NCBI GenBank assembly: GCA_023402395.1
Contig: JAEYGI010000050.1
Span: 1 to 64,000 of the forward strand
DNA from: Bacillota bacterium
GTDB lineage: Bacteria; Bacillota; UBA4882; UBA8346
DNA: 64,000 nucleotides
Direction of reading: 5' to 3'
The notes beneath the pieces were generated by a model, which did no database searches, was not told the origin of the DNA, and saw only the letters and a program-made list of their open reading frames with translations. This document shows, one piece after another, positions 15,873 to 23,865 of this stretch (position 1 is its first letter; each line of letters starts with the position of its first letter). The position numbers and the translations under genes are program-made.

Positions 15873-16946
15873 TCAGGCCACCCCCTTGCTGCCGGCTTCG
15901 CAGGCGCTGTTAATGGCCTGATAAACCTCTTTGACATTGGGAATCGCGCCGTTCAAGCGCCCGAAGAAATCGACCGGAGCGCTTCCCGCCGCCAGCTTGA
16001 CATCCTCAACCATCTGGCCGGCGCTCATTTCGACCACCAGGAACCGCTTGCCGGCCTGGGCCAGTTCAGCTACTTTCCGGCTGGGGAAAGGCCAGAGCGA
16101 GATCAGCCGGAGCAGGCCGACTTTTTTTCCTTCGGCCCGCGCTTTGGCAATGGCGGATTTGGCGATCCGGGCGGTAGTGCCGTAGGCGACCACCACCAAC
16201 TCGGCGTCGGAAGCGCCGTCATCCTCGAAGCGAACCTCATTGGCCTCGATCTCGCGGTACTTCTGCTGAATCCGGATATTGATCTTTTCCAGCTCCTCGC
16301 CGATCAGGCCCAAGCTGTTGATGACGCTTTGCGGCCGGCCGCCGGTTAATCCGGTGGTCGCCCAGGTTTTGGGTGGAACCTTCAAATCATCGTATTCCTT
16401 CAGAACCACCGGCTCCATCATCTGGCCGAGCAGGCCGTCGGCCAGCACCATCGCGGGATTGCGGTATTTATCGGCCGTCACGAACGCGTCGAACATCAAA
16501 TCGATGATCTCCTGAACCGAAGCCGGAGCGAAGACGATCATCCGGTAGTCGCCGTGCCCGCCGCCTTTAGTCGCTTGAAAGTAATCGGACTGGGACGGCG
16601 TCAAGCCCCCGAGTCCGGGTCCGCCGCGCGCCACGTTCACAATCACGCAGGGAAGCTCGGCGCCGGCGATATAAGAAATTCCTTCCATTTTCAAACTGAC
16701 GCCGGGGCTTGAGGACGAGGTCATCGCCCGGGCGCCCGCCCCGGCCGCCCCATAGACCATATTGATGGCGCTGACTTCGCTTTCGGCCTGGATGAACACT
16801 CCGCCGACCTCCGGCATCCGGCGCGACATATACTCAGGAACTTCATTTTGCGGCGTGATCGGATATCCGAAAAAACACCGGCAACCGGCCCGAAGGGCGC
16901 CTTCGGCGATGGCTTCGTTCCCTTTCATCATTACACGTTCTGCCAC
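15873..16946 (-). CDS. vorB: 2-oxoacid:ferredoxin oxidoreductase, alpha subunit (VorB type)
   Basis: The 357-residue protein is the alpha subunit, with the N-terminal pyrimidine-binding domain (GNEAIAEGALRAGCRCFFGYPITPQNEVPEYMS cut across residues 9-40) and the MTSSSSPGVSLKMEG segment. A C-terminal domain follows from about residue 225 (ELVVVAYGTTARIAKSAI). It matches the proteins usually called 3-methyl-2-oxobutanoate dehydrogenase subunit VorB, but KorA-type 2-oxoglutarate enzymes are close, so the substrate stays open. It lies 14 bases after the ferredoxin gene. Confidence 0.88.
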   Translation of the reverse strand: MAERVMMKGNEAIAEGALRAGCRCFFGYPITPQNEVPEYMSRRMPEVGGVFIQAESEVSAINMVYGAAGAGARAMTSSSSPGVSLKMEGISYIAGAELPCVIVNVARGGPGLGGLTPSQSDYFQATKGGGHGDYRMIVFAPASVQEIIDLMFDAFVTADKYRNPAMVLADGLLGQMMEPVVLKEYDDLKVPPKTWATTGLTGGRPQSVINSLGLIGEELEKINIRIQQKYREIEANEVRFEDDGASDAELVVVAYGTTARIAKSAIAKARAEGKKVGLLRLISLWPFPSRKVAELAQAGKRFLVVEMSAGQMVEDVKLAAGSAPVDFFGRLNGAIPNVKEVYQAINSACEAGSKGVA

Positions 16947-16960
16947 CTTAAAAAGCCTCC

Positions 16961-17164
16961 TTATTTATAAACTTCAATCACGACATCCGGACACATTCGG
17001 GCGCAAAACGCGCATCCGATGCATTGGCTCTGATCGGTGATCTCCGCCGGCCGGTATCCCTTGGAGTTGAAATGTTCGGCCATGCGCAGAATCTGCTTTG
17101 GACAGACGCTGACGCACAACTCGCAACCTTTGCACCGTTCTTCGTTAAATGTTACGTTGGCCAC
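16961..17164 (-). CDS. 4Fe-4S ferredoxin subunit of 2-oxoacid oxidoreductase
   Basis: The 67-residue protein has two 4Fe-4S binding motifs, Cys11/14/17 with Cys21 and Cys48/51/54 with Cys58, as in the delta subunit of four-subunit 2-oxoacid oxidoreductases. It carries electrons from the TPP centre to soluble ferredoxin. It is the first gene of the operon, with a GGAGGGTACC site before ATG 17164. A likely terminator hairpin at 17204-17258 lies just upstream and separates this operon from the P-loop ATPase gene. Confidence 0.92.
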   Translation of the reverse strand: MANVTFNEERCKGCELCVSVCPKQILRMAEHFNSKGYRPAEITDQSQCIGCAFCARMCPDVVIEVYK

Positions 17165-17203
17165 CTGGTACCCTCCCTTACCGAATAATCGCCGCCGAAA
17201 CGG

Positions 17204-17258
17204 AATAAAAATAAAAGCCCCGGGACAAAGACCATTAAACGACTTTATCCCTGCTTTT
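17204..17258 (-). terminator. Likely terminator between P-loop ATPase gene and vor operon
   Basis: On the minus strand AAAAGCAGGGATAAAG pairs with CTTTGTCCCGGGGCTTTT (with small bulges) and is followed by TATTTTTATT. It could also act as an attenuator for the downstream operon. Confidence 0.55.
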
Positions 17259-17408
17259 CTTCGCGTTTATGCCAACCCGTGACGTTCGGTCAAGGGTTTT
17301 GAAAAGCGCTGTAATTTCATGAATCGAAGAAAAAAGCATTAATAGAATTATAATTCTTTTCCCGCGGCTTTGCAACCCGCTCTGAAATATTTGTAACACA
17401 ATAAACAC

Positions 17409-18086
17409 TTACGATTCCACCCAGGGCGGCACCATCCGCAACCGTACCGGAAAGACCTGCAGTCCCGCGAAGATCTCCGAATTGGCGGCGAAAAAACCCT
17501 GTTCGACCTGGTGGAAACGAACGGAAAGCCCCATCCGTCCCGCCAGCTCATGAATGAGTCCCAGTCCGTCCCGCCAAACCGCTGCGGTGGTCTCCCGGCC
17601 CAGATTGATATTGGAAACCAGTCCGGTCACACGCAGCCGGCTGGCTATCTCCAGCGCGGCGATCAACTCCATTGCTTGCTCGACGGTCCGGGTATCGGGA
17701 CGGTAAGGGTTGACGACCGCCCAAAACTCATAATCCTCGGCATCGAAATATTGATGAAATCGTCCCAAGGCTCGGGCTCCGACCGGATCGCCCCCGACAT
17801 CGAAGACCGTGATTTGGCGCGGGTCTTGAAGCAACCCGTAAATTCGCGGCGATAACGCCGGCAAATCGGCATACTCCAGCCCCGATTCGGTGGAAACCAC
17901 TTCAAGCCCCTGGGCCTGAAGCTCGGTCCGCGCGTCCCGCGACCGGAAATATGGATTGACAATATCCAGATCAACCAGTCCCACTGGATTGGTTCTTTCT
18001 TCCGCCAAACTTAACGCATAGGCGATAGCGAATTCGGTCTTACCGCTGCCGAATGCGCCGCCGATCACAGTTAGCCGTTTTGTCAT
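17409..18086 (-). CDS. P-loop ATPase of unknown role, linked to 2-oxoacid oxidoreductase genes
   Basis: The 225-residue protein has a Walker A motif GGAFGSGKTE at residues 9-18, DLDIVNPYFRSRD as the switch-like region, and FDVGGDPVGARALGR resembling the DxxG motif of MinD/CobQ-type ATPases. No DNA-binding or membrane segment is seen. Proteins of this form commonly lie beside 2-oxoacid oxidoreductase genes in anaerobes, but their role is not known to me. It starts three bases after the stop of folC, so it is co-transcribed with it. Confidence 0.75.
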   Translation of the reverse strand: MTKRLTVIGGAFGSGKTEFAIAYALSLAEERTNPVGLVDLDIVNPYFRSRDARTELQAQGLEVVSTESGLEYADLPALSPRIYGLLQDPRQITVFDVGGDPVGARALGRFHQYFDAEDYEFWAVVNPYRPDTRTVEQAMELIAALEIASRLRVTGLVSNINLGRETTAAVWRDGLGLIHELAGRMGLSVRFHQVEQGFFAANSEIFAGLQVFPVRLRMVPPWVES

Positions 18087-18089
18087 TGT

Positions 18090-19382
18090 TTAATCACCTG
18101 TTCCCAATAATAATGATCGCAACCAGCCGATCAGGTATAAAGAGCCGCTGGCAACCACCAGCGGATTCCCCATGGTCAGCGCCTTCCGGAGCGCGCTTCC
18201 GGGTTCCGGCTCGACCCACGCTTCCACTCCGATCCCCCGGAAGATATCCGCTAATTCATCGGGCGGGGCGCTCTTGGGATCCGGAACCGTGGTAACCACC
18301 ACCCGTTCGGCGATGGCGCTGAAAATCTCAGCTATCTCCGTCAGCGGCCGGTTTCCCAGCACTCCAACCAGTAGTATGGCTTTCCGTCCCGGATATATCT
18401 CCTGGAATGCGGCAACCAGCGCCCGCGCCCCATCGGGATTGTGGGCTCCGTCCAAAAACAGGCGATGATCCGGTAAGTTTCGGATCCGCTCCAAACGGCC
18501 CGGCCAAGCCGCTTGAGCCAGGCCATCCAGCAGTTGCGGCTGGTTAAGGTCAAATCCCGCCTCTTTCAAAAACTCCAGCGCGGCCAGGAGATTTAGACAA
18601 TTTTGCGCCTGGTGCCTGCCGAGCAAGCCCAGCGTGATCCGAAACGCTCCGAACCGGGTCCCGGTATACTCGGCCACGGTCTCATCCTCCGTAACCTCAC
18701 AATCTTGGAGCGCGATCTTTGAGGCCAGCGCATAACGGCTGCCCCGGGAACGGGCGATTCCGGCCAGATAGGCCTCGATCTCCGGCTCCTGAACCCCGAT
18801 TACCACCGGGACTTCCGGTTTAATGATTCCCGCTTTTTCAAAGGCGATCCGTTCCAGCGTATCGCCGAGATATTGCTGGTGATCCAGGGCGATGTGGGTA
18901 ATTACGCTCAAAATGGGCCAGATTACGTTGGTAGCGTCAAAACGCCCCCCCATGCCGACTTCGATCAGGGCCAGATCCACCCGTCGTCTGGCGAAATAAA
19001 GAAAAGCCAGGGCCGTGCCGACTTCGAATTCGGTCGGATCGCCGAAACCATCCCTGGAAACCGCCTCCAGAACCGGTTTCAGCTCCGAAACCAGTTCCGC
19101 CAGTTCCGTCTTGGCGATCATTTGGCCACCAATGACGAACCGCTCACGATAGCTACTCAAATGCGGCGACGTAAACCGACCGATGCGGCGGGACGGACTC
19201 AGTACCGCTTCGAACATGGCAGTGGTTGATCCTTTGCCATTGGTGCCGGCAATATGAACCGACGGGAATTCCCGTTCGGGATGACCGAGCCGCTCCAGAA
19301 TCGCCCCGATCCGTTCCAATCCGAGCTTTAATCCGAATTTTGAACAATCTTTGATATATTGCAAGGCTTGTTCATATTCCAT
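18090..19382 (-). CDS. folC: Bifunctional folylpolyglutamate/dihydrofolate synthase FolC
   Basis: The 430-residue protein is a Mur-ligase-like enzyme that adds glutamate to dihydropteroate and to folates. The ATP site is HIAGTNGKGSTTAMFE (about residues 43-58). FTSPHLSSYRERFVIGG is the folate signature, ITHIALDHQQYLGDTLE carries the metal-binding histidine, and FLDGAHNPDGARAL marks the C-terminal domain. Length is normal for the family. It precedes a P-loop ATPase gene by three bases. The start ATG at 19382 lacks a strong ribosome binding site but matches the usual N-terminus. Confidence 0.93.
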   Translation of the reverse strand: MEYEQALQYIKDCSKFGLKLGLERIGAILERLGHPEREFPSVHIAGTNGKGSTTAMFEAVLSPSRRIGRFTSPHLSSYRERFVIGGQMIAKTELAELVSELKPVLEAVSRDGFGDPTEFEVGTALAFLYFARRRVDLALIEVGMGGRFDATNVIWPILSVITHIALDHQQYLGDTLERIAFEKAGIIKPEVPVVIGVQEPEIEAYLAGIARSRGSRYALASKIALQDCEVTEDETVAEYTGTRFGAFRITLGLLGRHQAQNCLNLLAALEFLKEAGFDLNQPQLLDGLAQAAWPGRLERIRNLPDHRLFLDGAHNPDGARALVAAFQEIYPGRKAILLVGVLGNRPLTEIAEIFSAIAERVVVTTVPDPKSAPPDELADIFRGIGVEAWVEPEPGSALRKALTMGNPLVVASGSLYLIGWLRSLLLGTGD

Positions 19383-19403
19383 TTTTCGTTCAAACTCCCG
19401 CCA

Positions 19404-19486
19404 TTAAGTTGAATTAAATTTCTAGTCTGCATCATGTCCCGTAAGCCTTCCATGATCAAAAATTAAGAGATTTAATTCAACTTATT
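19404..19486. repeat. MITE-like interspersed repeat, copy 4
   Basis: The two ends TAAGTTGAATTAAAT and ATTTAATTCAACTTA are perfect 15-base inverted repeats. The core has CATCATGTCCC and CCATGATC. It is followed within ten bases by copy 5. Confidence 0.8.
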
Positions 19487-19493
19487 TCATCTG

Positions 19494-19582
19494 TAATAGG
19501 ATGAAGTAAATTCCGATTGATGCCGTTTGCATTTGGCTTTAAGAATGCAAATTTTATATTAGAAGTTTACTTCATCCTAATA
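19494..19582. repeat. MITE-like interspersed repeat, copy 5
   Basis: Ends TAGGATGAAGTAAA and TTTACTTCATCCTA are perfect 14-base inverted repeats. The core holds TTTGCATT paired with AATGCAAA, as in copy 3. Confidence 0.8.
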
Positions 19583-19592
19583 TAGCCAGTTA

Positions 19593-19620
19593 TTGTGCGA
19601 ACCAAAATCGGTGATATAAT
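19593..19620 (+). promoter_or_regulatory. Promoter of trmL
   Basis: TTGTGC at 19593-19598 and a consensus TATAAT at 19615-19620 are 16 bases apart. The promoter begins eleven bases after the end of MITE copy 5, about 90 bases before the trmL start. Confidence 0.6.
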
Positions 19621-19709
19621 ATTTAAGTGTTATCGAACAAGCTGTTTATCCAGCCGGGAAAGCATGATCTTTGCTCCCGGAAACAACTACAAATTTCGGA
19701 GGTCTTCCA

Positions 19710-20168
19710 ATGCACATTGTTTTGTACCAGCCAGAAATTCCCCAAAACACGGGAAATATCGCCCGGCTGTGCGCGGCGGCTCAAGCCGGGCTTCATCTCA
19801 TCGAACCGTTGGGATTTTTCTGGGATGACCAGCGGCTAAAACGGGCGGGGTTGGATTATTGGGAATTGGTGACCATCGAGCGCCATCTGAACTTCGACAG
19901 CTATTGCCGGAAGTTTCCGGATCAAAAACGTTTTTACGCAACCACCAAAGGCGGGAACCGCTATGACCGGATCGAGTTCAGTCCTGACGACGCCATTGTC
20001 TTTGGTCCCGAGACCCGGGGGCTCCCACCGGAAATTTTGGCGCTGGATCCCGAACGCAACCTGAGGATCCCCATGACCGCCGATGCCCGTTCCCTCAACC
20101 TGGCCAATTCGGTGGCCATTGTCCTCTACGAGGCTCTTCGGCAACTGGATTTCCCAGACCTGGTTTGA
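19710..20168 (+). CDS. trmL: tRNA (cytidine(34)-2'-O)-methyltransferase TrmL
   Basis: The 152-residue protein is a minimal SPOUT methyltransferase: MHIVLYQPEIPQNTGNIARL at the start, VFGPETRGLPPEIL in the middle, and the knot NLANSVAIVLYEALRQ at the end. TrmL methylates the 2'-oxygen of the wobble nucleotide of tRNA-Leu using S-adenosylmethionine. The start is ATG at 19710 behind GGAGG; the frame extends further upstream but without family similarity. A tRNA-Leu gene lies elsewhere in the window. Confidence 0.92.
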   Translation: MHIVLYQPEIPQNTGNIARLCAAAQAGLHLIEPLGFFWDDQRLKRAGLDYWELVTIERHLNFDSYCRKFPDQKRFYATTKGGNRYDRIEFSPDDAIVFGPETRGLPPEILALDPERNLRIPMTADARSLNLANSVAIVLYEALRQLDFPDLV

Positions 20169-20193
20169 AATATAAAAGAGGGTAGCCGTCAAA

Positions 20194-20775
20194 TCACCGC
20201 ATGTCAATGACCATGCGCAGATAATAGGAGCCATTGACTTTTTCAAAGAAGGCCAACGCCCCCGATAACAACCCCCGGCTGGATTCGGCCTCACTCAGCA
20301 CTACCCAGCCATTGCTCAACTCAACCACCGCTGGAGTAAAGCTGGGAATTCGCTGATTGATGCTTTCCACAATCATTTGGGCATGCTCGCGAATCGCCGC
20401 CAGCGGTTCTTCAGCGGAAAACCCGACCGATAACGGTTCATTCAGAAATATCAGGCTCCGGCTCCGGATCGTCCCTCCGAAAAGATAACGGAAATCAAAG
20501 GGAAAATCATAGCCGACCGCCACTTGAAAATTTCCCGGCACCTCACGGAGTTTAATCGCAAGGTCCGTTTCTCCACTACCCCGGTTGTAAAGCCGCACCA
20601 AAATCAGTCCCGAAGGATGGATTAATCTTCGAAAGCCCTGATGGTCAGCGTTTTTAAGAGTTAAGCGGTACAATTCGACCGGGTTGGCCGGTTCGGAAAC
20701 GGCCAATCCACTGGCAAGCAACATCCAGATCGCCAGCATGCAGATCCAATATTGAATCGAGTTCCGGTTGTTCAT
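20194..20775 (-). CDS. Exported protein of unknown function
   Basis: The 193-residue protein has an N-terminal signal peptide (WICMLAIWMLLASGLAVSEPA) and a mature domain with alternating strands, but no motif I recognise. Its start overlaps the stop of a 67-codon frame upstream (ATGA), suggesting translational coupling if that frame is real. It converges with trmL, whose stop is 25 bases away. Confidence 0.65.
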   Translation of the reverse strand: MNNRNSIQYWICMLAIWMLLASGLAVSEPANPVELYRLTLKNADHQGFRRLIHPSGLILVRLYNRGSGETDLAIKLREVPGNFQVAVGYDFPFDFRYLFGGTIRSRSLIFLNEPLSVGFSAEEPLAAIREHAQMIVESINQRIPSFTPAVVELSNGWVVLSEAESSRGLLSGALAFFEKVNGSYYLRMVIDMR

Positions 20776-20975
20776 AGCTTCACCCGCCCATTAACGAAGT
20801 GGTGATCGAGTAAACTATATGCGGCGATTTTCAAGCGTGGCTCGAAGAATTCGCGGCATGCGACAAAGACTGGAAAGAACGTTTGACGCAGTGGATAAAC
20901 TGTTGGTGTTTCTAAAAACATTCTACCCTTCTGTGTTTCCAAGGTTCTCCCCAAAATTGTCAGTAGTTCAGTCAC
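20772..20975 (-). CDS. Possible small protein upstream of the exported protein
   Basis: A 67-codon GTG-start frame overlaps the next gene by four bases (ATGA). It resembles no family I know and its ribosome binding site is weak. The overlap is the only positive sign, so it is listed with low confidence. Confidence 0.35.
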   Translation of the reverse strand: MTELLTILGRTLETQKGRMFLETPTVYPLRQTFFPVFVACREFFEPRLKIAAYSLLDHHFVNGRVKL

Positions 20976-21072
20976 CGACTTATTAGACGAATCTTTCGGT
21001 CGTTTCGATTCGCCTTCTCACGTTGTCATTTGAAATTATCCGGAACACTTCGGATCGTAAGCGGGTTAAATG

Positions 21073-21101
21073 GTAAAATCCCCAATCATTGATTGGGGAT
21101 T
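21073..21101 (-). terminator. Terminator after nfu
   Basis: On the minus strand AAAATCCCCAATCA pairs with TGATTGGGGATTTT. It begins five bases past the stop of the nfu gene. Confidence 0.85.
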
Positions 21102-21105
21102 TTCG

Positions 21106-21327
21106 TTAAACTGATTCGACGCTTTTGACTTCCGGCACCGCTTGTTTCAAATAACGCTCAATCCCATTCTTCAGCGTCATCTGCGACATTGGGCAACCGG
21201 CGCAAGCCCCTTTTAATTTGACCTTTACCACGCCGTCAGCCACGTCCACCAACTCGACATCGCCGCCATCCGCCTGAAGCGATGGCCGAACTTTATCTAA
21301 TGCCTCTGTAACCTTGTCTTTCATCAC
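21106..21327 (-). CDS. NifU-like iron-sulfur scaffold (Nfu)
   Basis: The 73-residue protein is a stand-alone NifU C-terminal domain: VRPSLQADGGDVELVDV at the start and the iron-sulfur binding CAGCPMSQMTLKNGIE with the CxxC pair. Such proteins hold or pass on a 4Fe-4S cluster in the cytoplasm. A second ATG directly follows the first, so the true start is one of two adjacent codons. It forms a single-gene unit ending in a strong terminator. Confidence 0.9.
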   Translation of the reverse strand: MMKDKVTEALDKVRPSLQADGGDVELVDVADGVVKVKLKGACAGCPMSQMTLKNGIERYLKQAVPEVKSVESV

Positions 21328-21590
21328 AATTTCCCTTCTTTCCAGAGATAAGCCTCCTTAACGCTGTTCATCAATAGAGGGCTTTTTATGTAGTATTCAA
21401 CTTTTTTAACTGTTTAATCGCTAAAACAGCCGAGGCCCGAATCAAAATTATAAACGCCCTCTATCATTAGAAATTTTCTTTAAGATTATTTAAAAGGATA
21501 TTCGGCGATTCTCCGTCAAATCCTGCCCGCCTTCAAATGTTTTTTATTCCGTTACTTATCGGTAATAACCATCGAACTCCCTCAGAACAA

Positions 21591-22358
21591 TTACTCGGAT
21601 GATCTTTCATCGGCCGACGGCGTGGGAATCGCCGGCTCTTTTTCAGAAGTGGAATCCCGTAACAATACGATGTCCACCCGCCGGTTTTTGGCCCGGCCTT
21701 CCAGAGAACCGTTGGAAGCGATAGGACGGTGCTCGCCGTATCCTGCCGCTGACAACCGCGGTCCCACTTCAGGGCGCTTAGAGATCCAGTACATAATGAC
21801 ATTCGTGGCCCGATCGGTGGAAAGTTGCCAATTCGATCGGTACCGGGCCGTATTGATCGGAATGTTGTCAGTATGTCCTTCCACTAAAATTGCTTTATCC
21901 GATACGAACAAAAGCTCTCCCAGATGATCGAGAATATCTTGGGCATGAGAATTCAAGTCGGCCTTTCCGGATTGAAATAATACGGTATCGGAGAGATTGA
22001 CCACCAGTCCCCGTCCTTGAATGGAAGTTTGAATCCCTTTCGAAAGACCGCTCTGATCCGTATACTTCCGAATCGACTGTATCACCGCGCTAAACTCCTT
22101 GTCCTCGGTCATGACAGAAATCTTGGTAGGGCCGGCCCCTGCTCCACGAAAGTCTGTCAGCATACTGGCCCCGCCGCTATTGCCATGACTGAAAGCCGAT
22201 GCCAACGACTGGGACAATACTTTAAATTTTGCGGCATCCACCTGAGCCATGGCGAACAAAATTGTGAAAAAGGCCATCAATAGCGTAATCAGGTCCGAAT
22301 ATGTCAATAGCCAGCGTTCTGTGTTCTCTGGCTCTTCCGCGTGCTTTTTTTTCCTCAT
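21591..22358 (-). CDS. motB: Flagellar motor protein MotB
   Basis: The 255-residue protein has a short cytoplasmic tail and one membrane helix holding the ion-carrying aspartate (YSDLITLLMAFFTILFA, about Asp22). The periplasmic C-terminal OmpA-like peptidoglycan-binding domain includes LVEGHTDNIPINTARY, NWQLSTDRATNVIMYW and AAGYGEHRPI with GRAKNRRVDI. With MotA it forms the stator that drives the flagellum. Its ATG overlaps the motA stop by four bases. Confidence 0.92.
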   Translation of the reverse strand: MRKKKHAEEPENTERWLLTYSDLITLLMAFFTILFAMAQVDAAKFKVLSQSLASAFSHGNSGGASMLTDFRGAGAGPTKISVMTEDKEFSAVIQSIRKYTDQSGLSKGIQTSIQGRGLVVNLSDTVLFQSGKADLNSHAQDILDHLGELLFVSDKAILVEGHTDNIPINTARYRSNWQLSTDRATNVIMYWISKRPEVGPRLSAAGYGEHRPIASNGSLEGRAKNRRVDIVLLRDSTSEKEPAIPTPSADERSSE

Positions 22359-23167
22359 CGGACAGCCTCTGAATACGATAGATTCTGGCGATTTCGATTG
22401 GCTGGGGAAATGAAGGCAGTCAATTTGTCATTGATAACTCGCGGATGATCTCCGGCCTGAATGGAGACAACTCCTTCAATGATAATCTCGCAAACCTCCG
22501 CTTCCTCCCTATGCCTGACCTTTAATTTAGTCGACAAAGGTAACCAGAATATGTTAGCGGAAGCGATACCATACAGCGTCGCTACAAAGGCAGTGGAGAT
22601 CGCTGGCCCGAGATTGGCGGTATCTGACAGGTTTGCCAGCACATTAACCAAACCGATCACCGTACCGATGATGCCCATGGTCGGCGCAAACCCTCCCGCC
22701 TGCTGGAAGAGCTGGATCCCGATCTTATGCCGTTCCTCCATGCAGTTGACTTCATTCTCCAGGATATCCCGAGTCATCGCTGGATCGGTACCATCCACGA
22801 TTAATTGGATTCCCTTCCGCATAAACTCATTTTCAATCCTGGATACCGTCTCTTCCAGTTTCAGCAGCCCTTCTTTGCGCGCCACTTCGGCATACTGAAC
22901 CAGTTCGGCAATAAGCTTTGGAGACTCCCTATCCCCATCGCCAAATGCCACTCCGACATATTGGCCGATCTTTAGAAAATCCTTCAGGTTAAAACAAGCC
23001 ATCGTGGCACCGATCGTTCCGCCAAAGACAATGAGCGCCGCCGGGAGATTGACTAGGCGCATTAGGGCCGAAGAACCGCTGTGACCACCTTCCAAGATAG
23101 CGGAGAGCAGAATACCGCCGACCGCAATTACTAAACCAATAATTGTTCCTAGATTCAAGTGACTCAC
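22355..23167 (-). CDS. motA: Flagellar motor protein MotA
   Basis: The 270-residue protein has four membrane helices and the MotA family landmarks: GTIIGLVIAVGGILLSAILEGG, the cytoplasmic loop with RKEGLLKLEE, and GGFAPTMGIIGTVIGLVNVL before helices 3 and 4. With MotB it forms the stator ion channel. Proton versus sodium use cannot be fixed from sequence alone. No other flagellar gene is nearby, as is common for motAB. Confidence 0.92.
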   Translation of the reverse strand: MSHLNLGTIIGLVIAVGGILLSAILEGGHSGSSALMRLVNLPAALIVFGGTIGATMACFNLKDFLKIGQYVGVAFGDGDRESPKLIAELVQYAEVARKEGLLKLEETVSRIENEFMRKGIQLIVDGTDPAMTRDILENEVNCMEERHKIGIQLFQQAGGFAPTMGIIGTVIGLVNVLANLSDTANLGPAISTAFVATLYGIASANIFWLPLSTKLKVRHREEAEVCEIIIEGVVSIQAGDHPRVINDKLTAFISPANRNRQNLSYSEAVR

Positions 23168-23237
23168 TCCAACGTTTTTTAGCTACGGTTGGAATATCGG
23201 CTGTTTTCCGCCAAAAGTTTAGTCCTAACCAAAATAA

Positions 23238-23265
23238 AACAGCCCTTTCAGGGCTGTCTTAGCGA
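23238..23265 (-). terminator. Terminator after the DUF502 gene
   Basis: ACAGCCCT-TTC-AGGGCTGT lies directly past the stop of the DUF502 gene and is followed on the minus strand by TTTATTTTGG. Confidence 0.85.
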
Positions 23266-23847
23266 TTATTCCGGTTTAATCACGCCGGCTGATACAAATA
23301 ATTTAAATCCATCCTCGACACTCATGTCAAGATAGATAATCTCATCCTCGGGAACCATCAACAGGACTCCGGTCGTAGGAGGAACCGTCGGAACGAAGAT
23401 ATTCATCAGTTTTTTACCGGTGCGCATCTGGGCTTCCGGCAATGCTTCTCCGGTCAGGAAGCCGGGAGAGTAGATTCCACGGCGGGGGTGTTCTACGAGA
23501 ACCACTTGGCGAAAGACAGTCCGATCGGAACGGGTGAAACTCTCCACGATCTGTTTCATGGTTCCATAGATGCCGCTTAGAATCGGAATTCGGGAAATAA
23601 GTTGCTCACCGAAACTAAGCAACTTCTTTCCGAGATAATACCGGGTAAGCAACCCGGCCACGATTACCAGAATCAACAGGGCAATCAACCCCGGTCCTGG
23701 AACCGTCACGTTGAAATAGGTTTTGAAAATTCCGCCCAGGATCGAGTCCAGCTGGAAGAAACCCCAAATTAGCACTTCAATGGTCACGACGATCGGCAAT
23801 AAGACTAAAATTCCAGTGACCAGCAAGTTACGGAACCTTTTCCACAT
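23266..23847 (-). CDS. DUF502 membrane protein
   Basis: The 193-residue protein matches DUF502: an N-terminal helix (FRNLLVTGILVLLPIVVTIEVL), a second helix (GLIALLILVIVAGLLTRYYLG), then LISRIPILSGIYGTMKQI, VVLVEHPRRGIYSPGFLTG and the FVPTVPPTTGVLLMVPEDEI core. The family is widespread in bacteria and plants (COV/LCV); its function in bacteria is unknown. It sits 18 bases after pepF and before a terminator, so the two are probably one transcript. Confidence 0.87.
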   Translation of the reverse strand: MWKRFRNLLVTGILVLLPIVVTIEVLIWGFFQLDSILGGIFKTYFNVTVPGPGLIALLILVIVAGLLTRYYLGKKLLSFGEQLISRIPILSGIYGTMKQIVESFTRSDRTVFRQVVLVEHPRRGIYSPGFLTGEALPEAQMRTGKKLMNIFVPTVPPTTGVLLMVPEDEIIYLDMSVEDGFKLFVSAGVIKPE

Positions 23848-23865
23848 GAATTATCACCTATGCTT

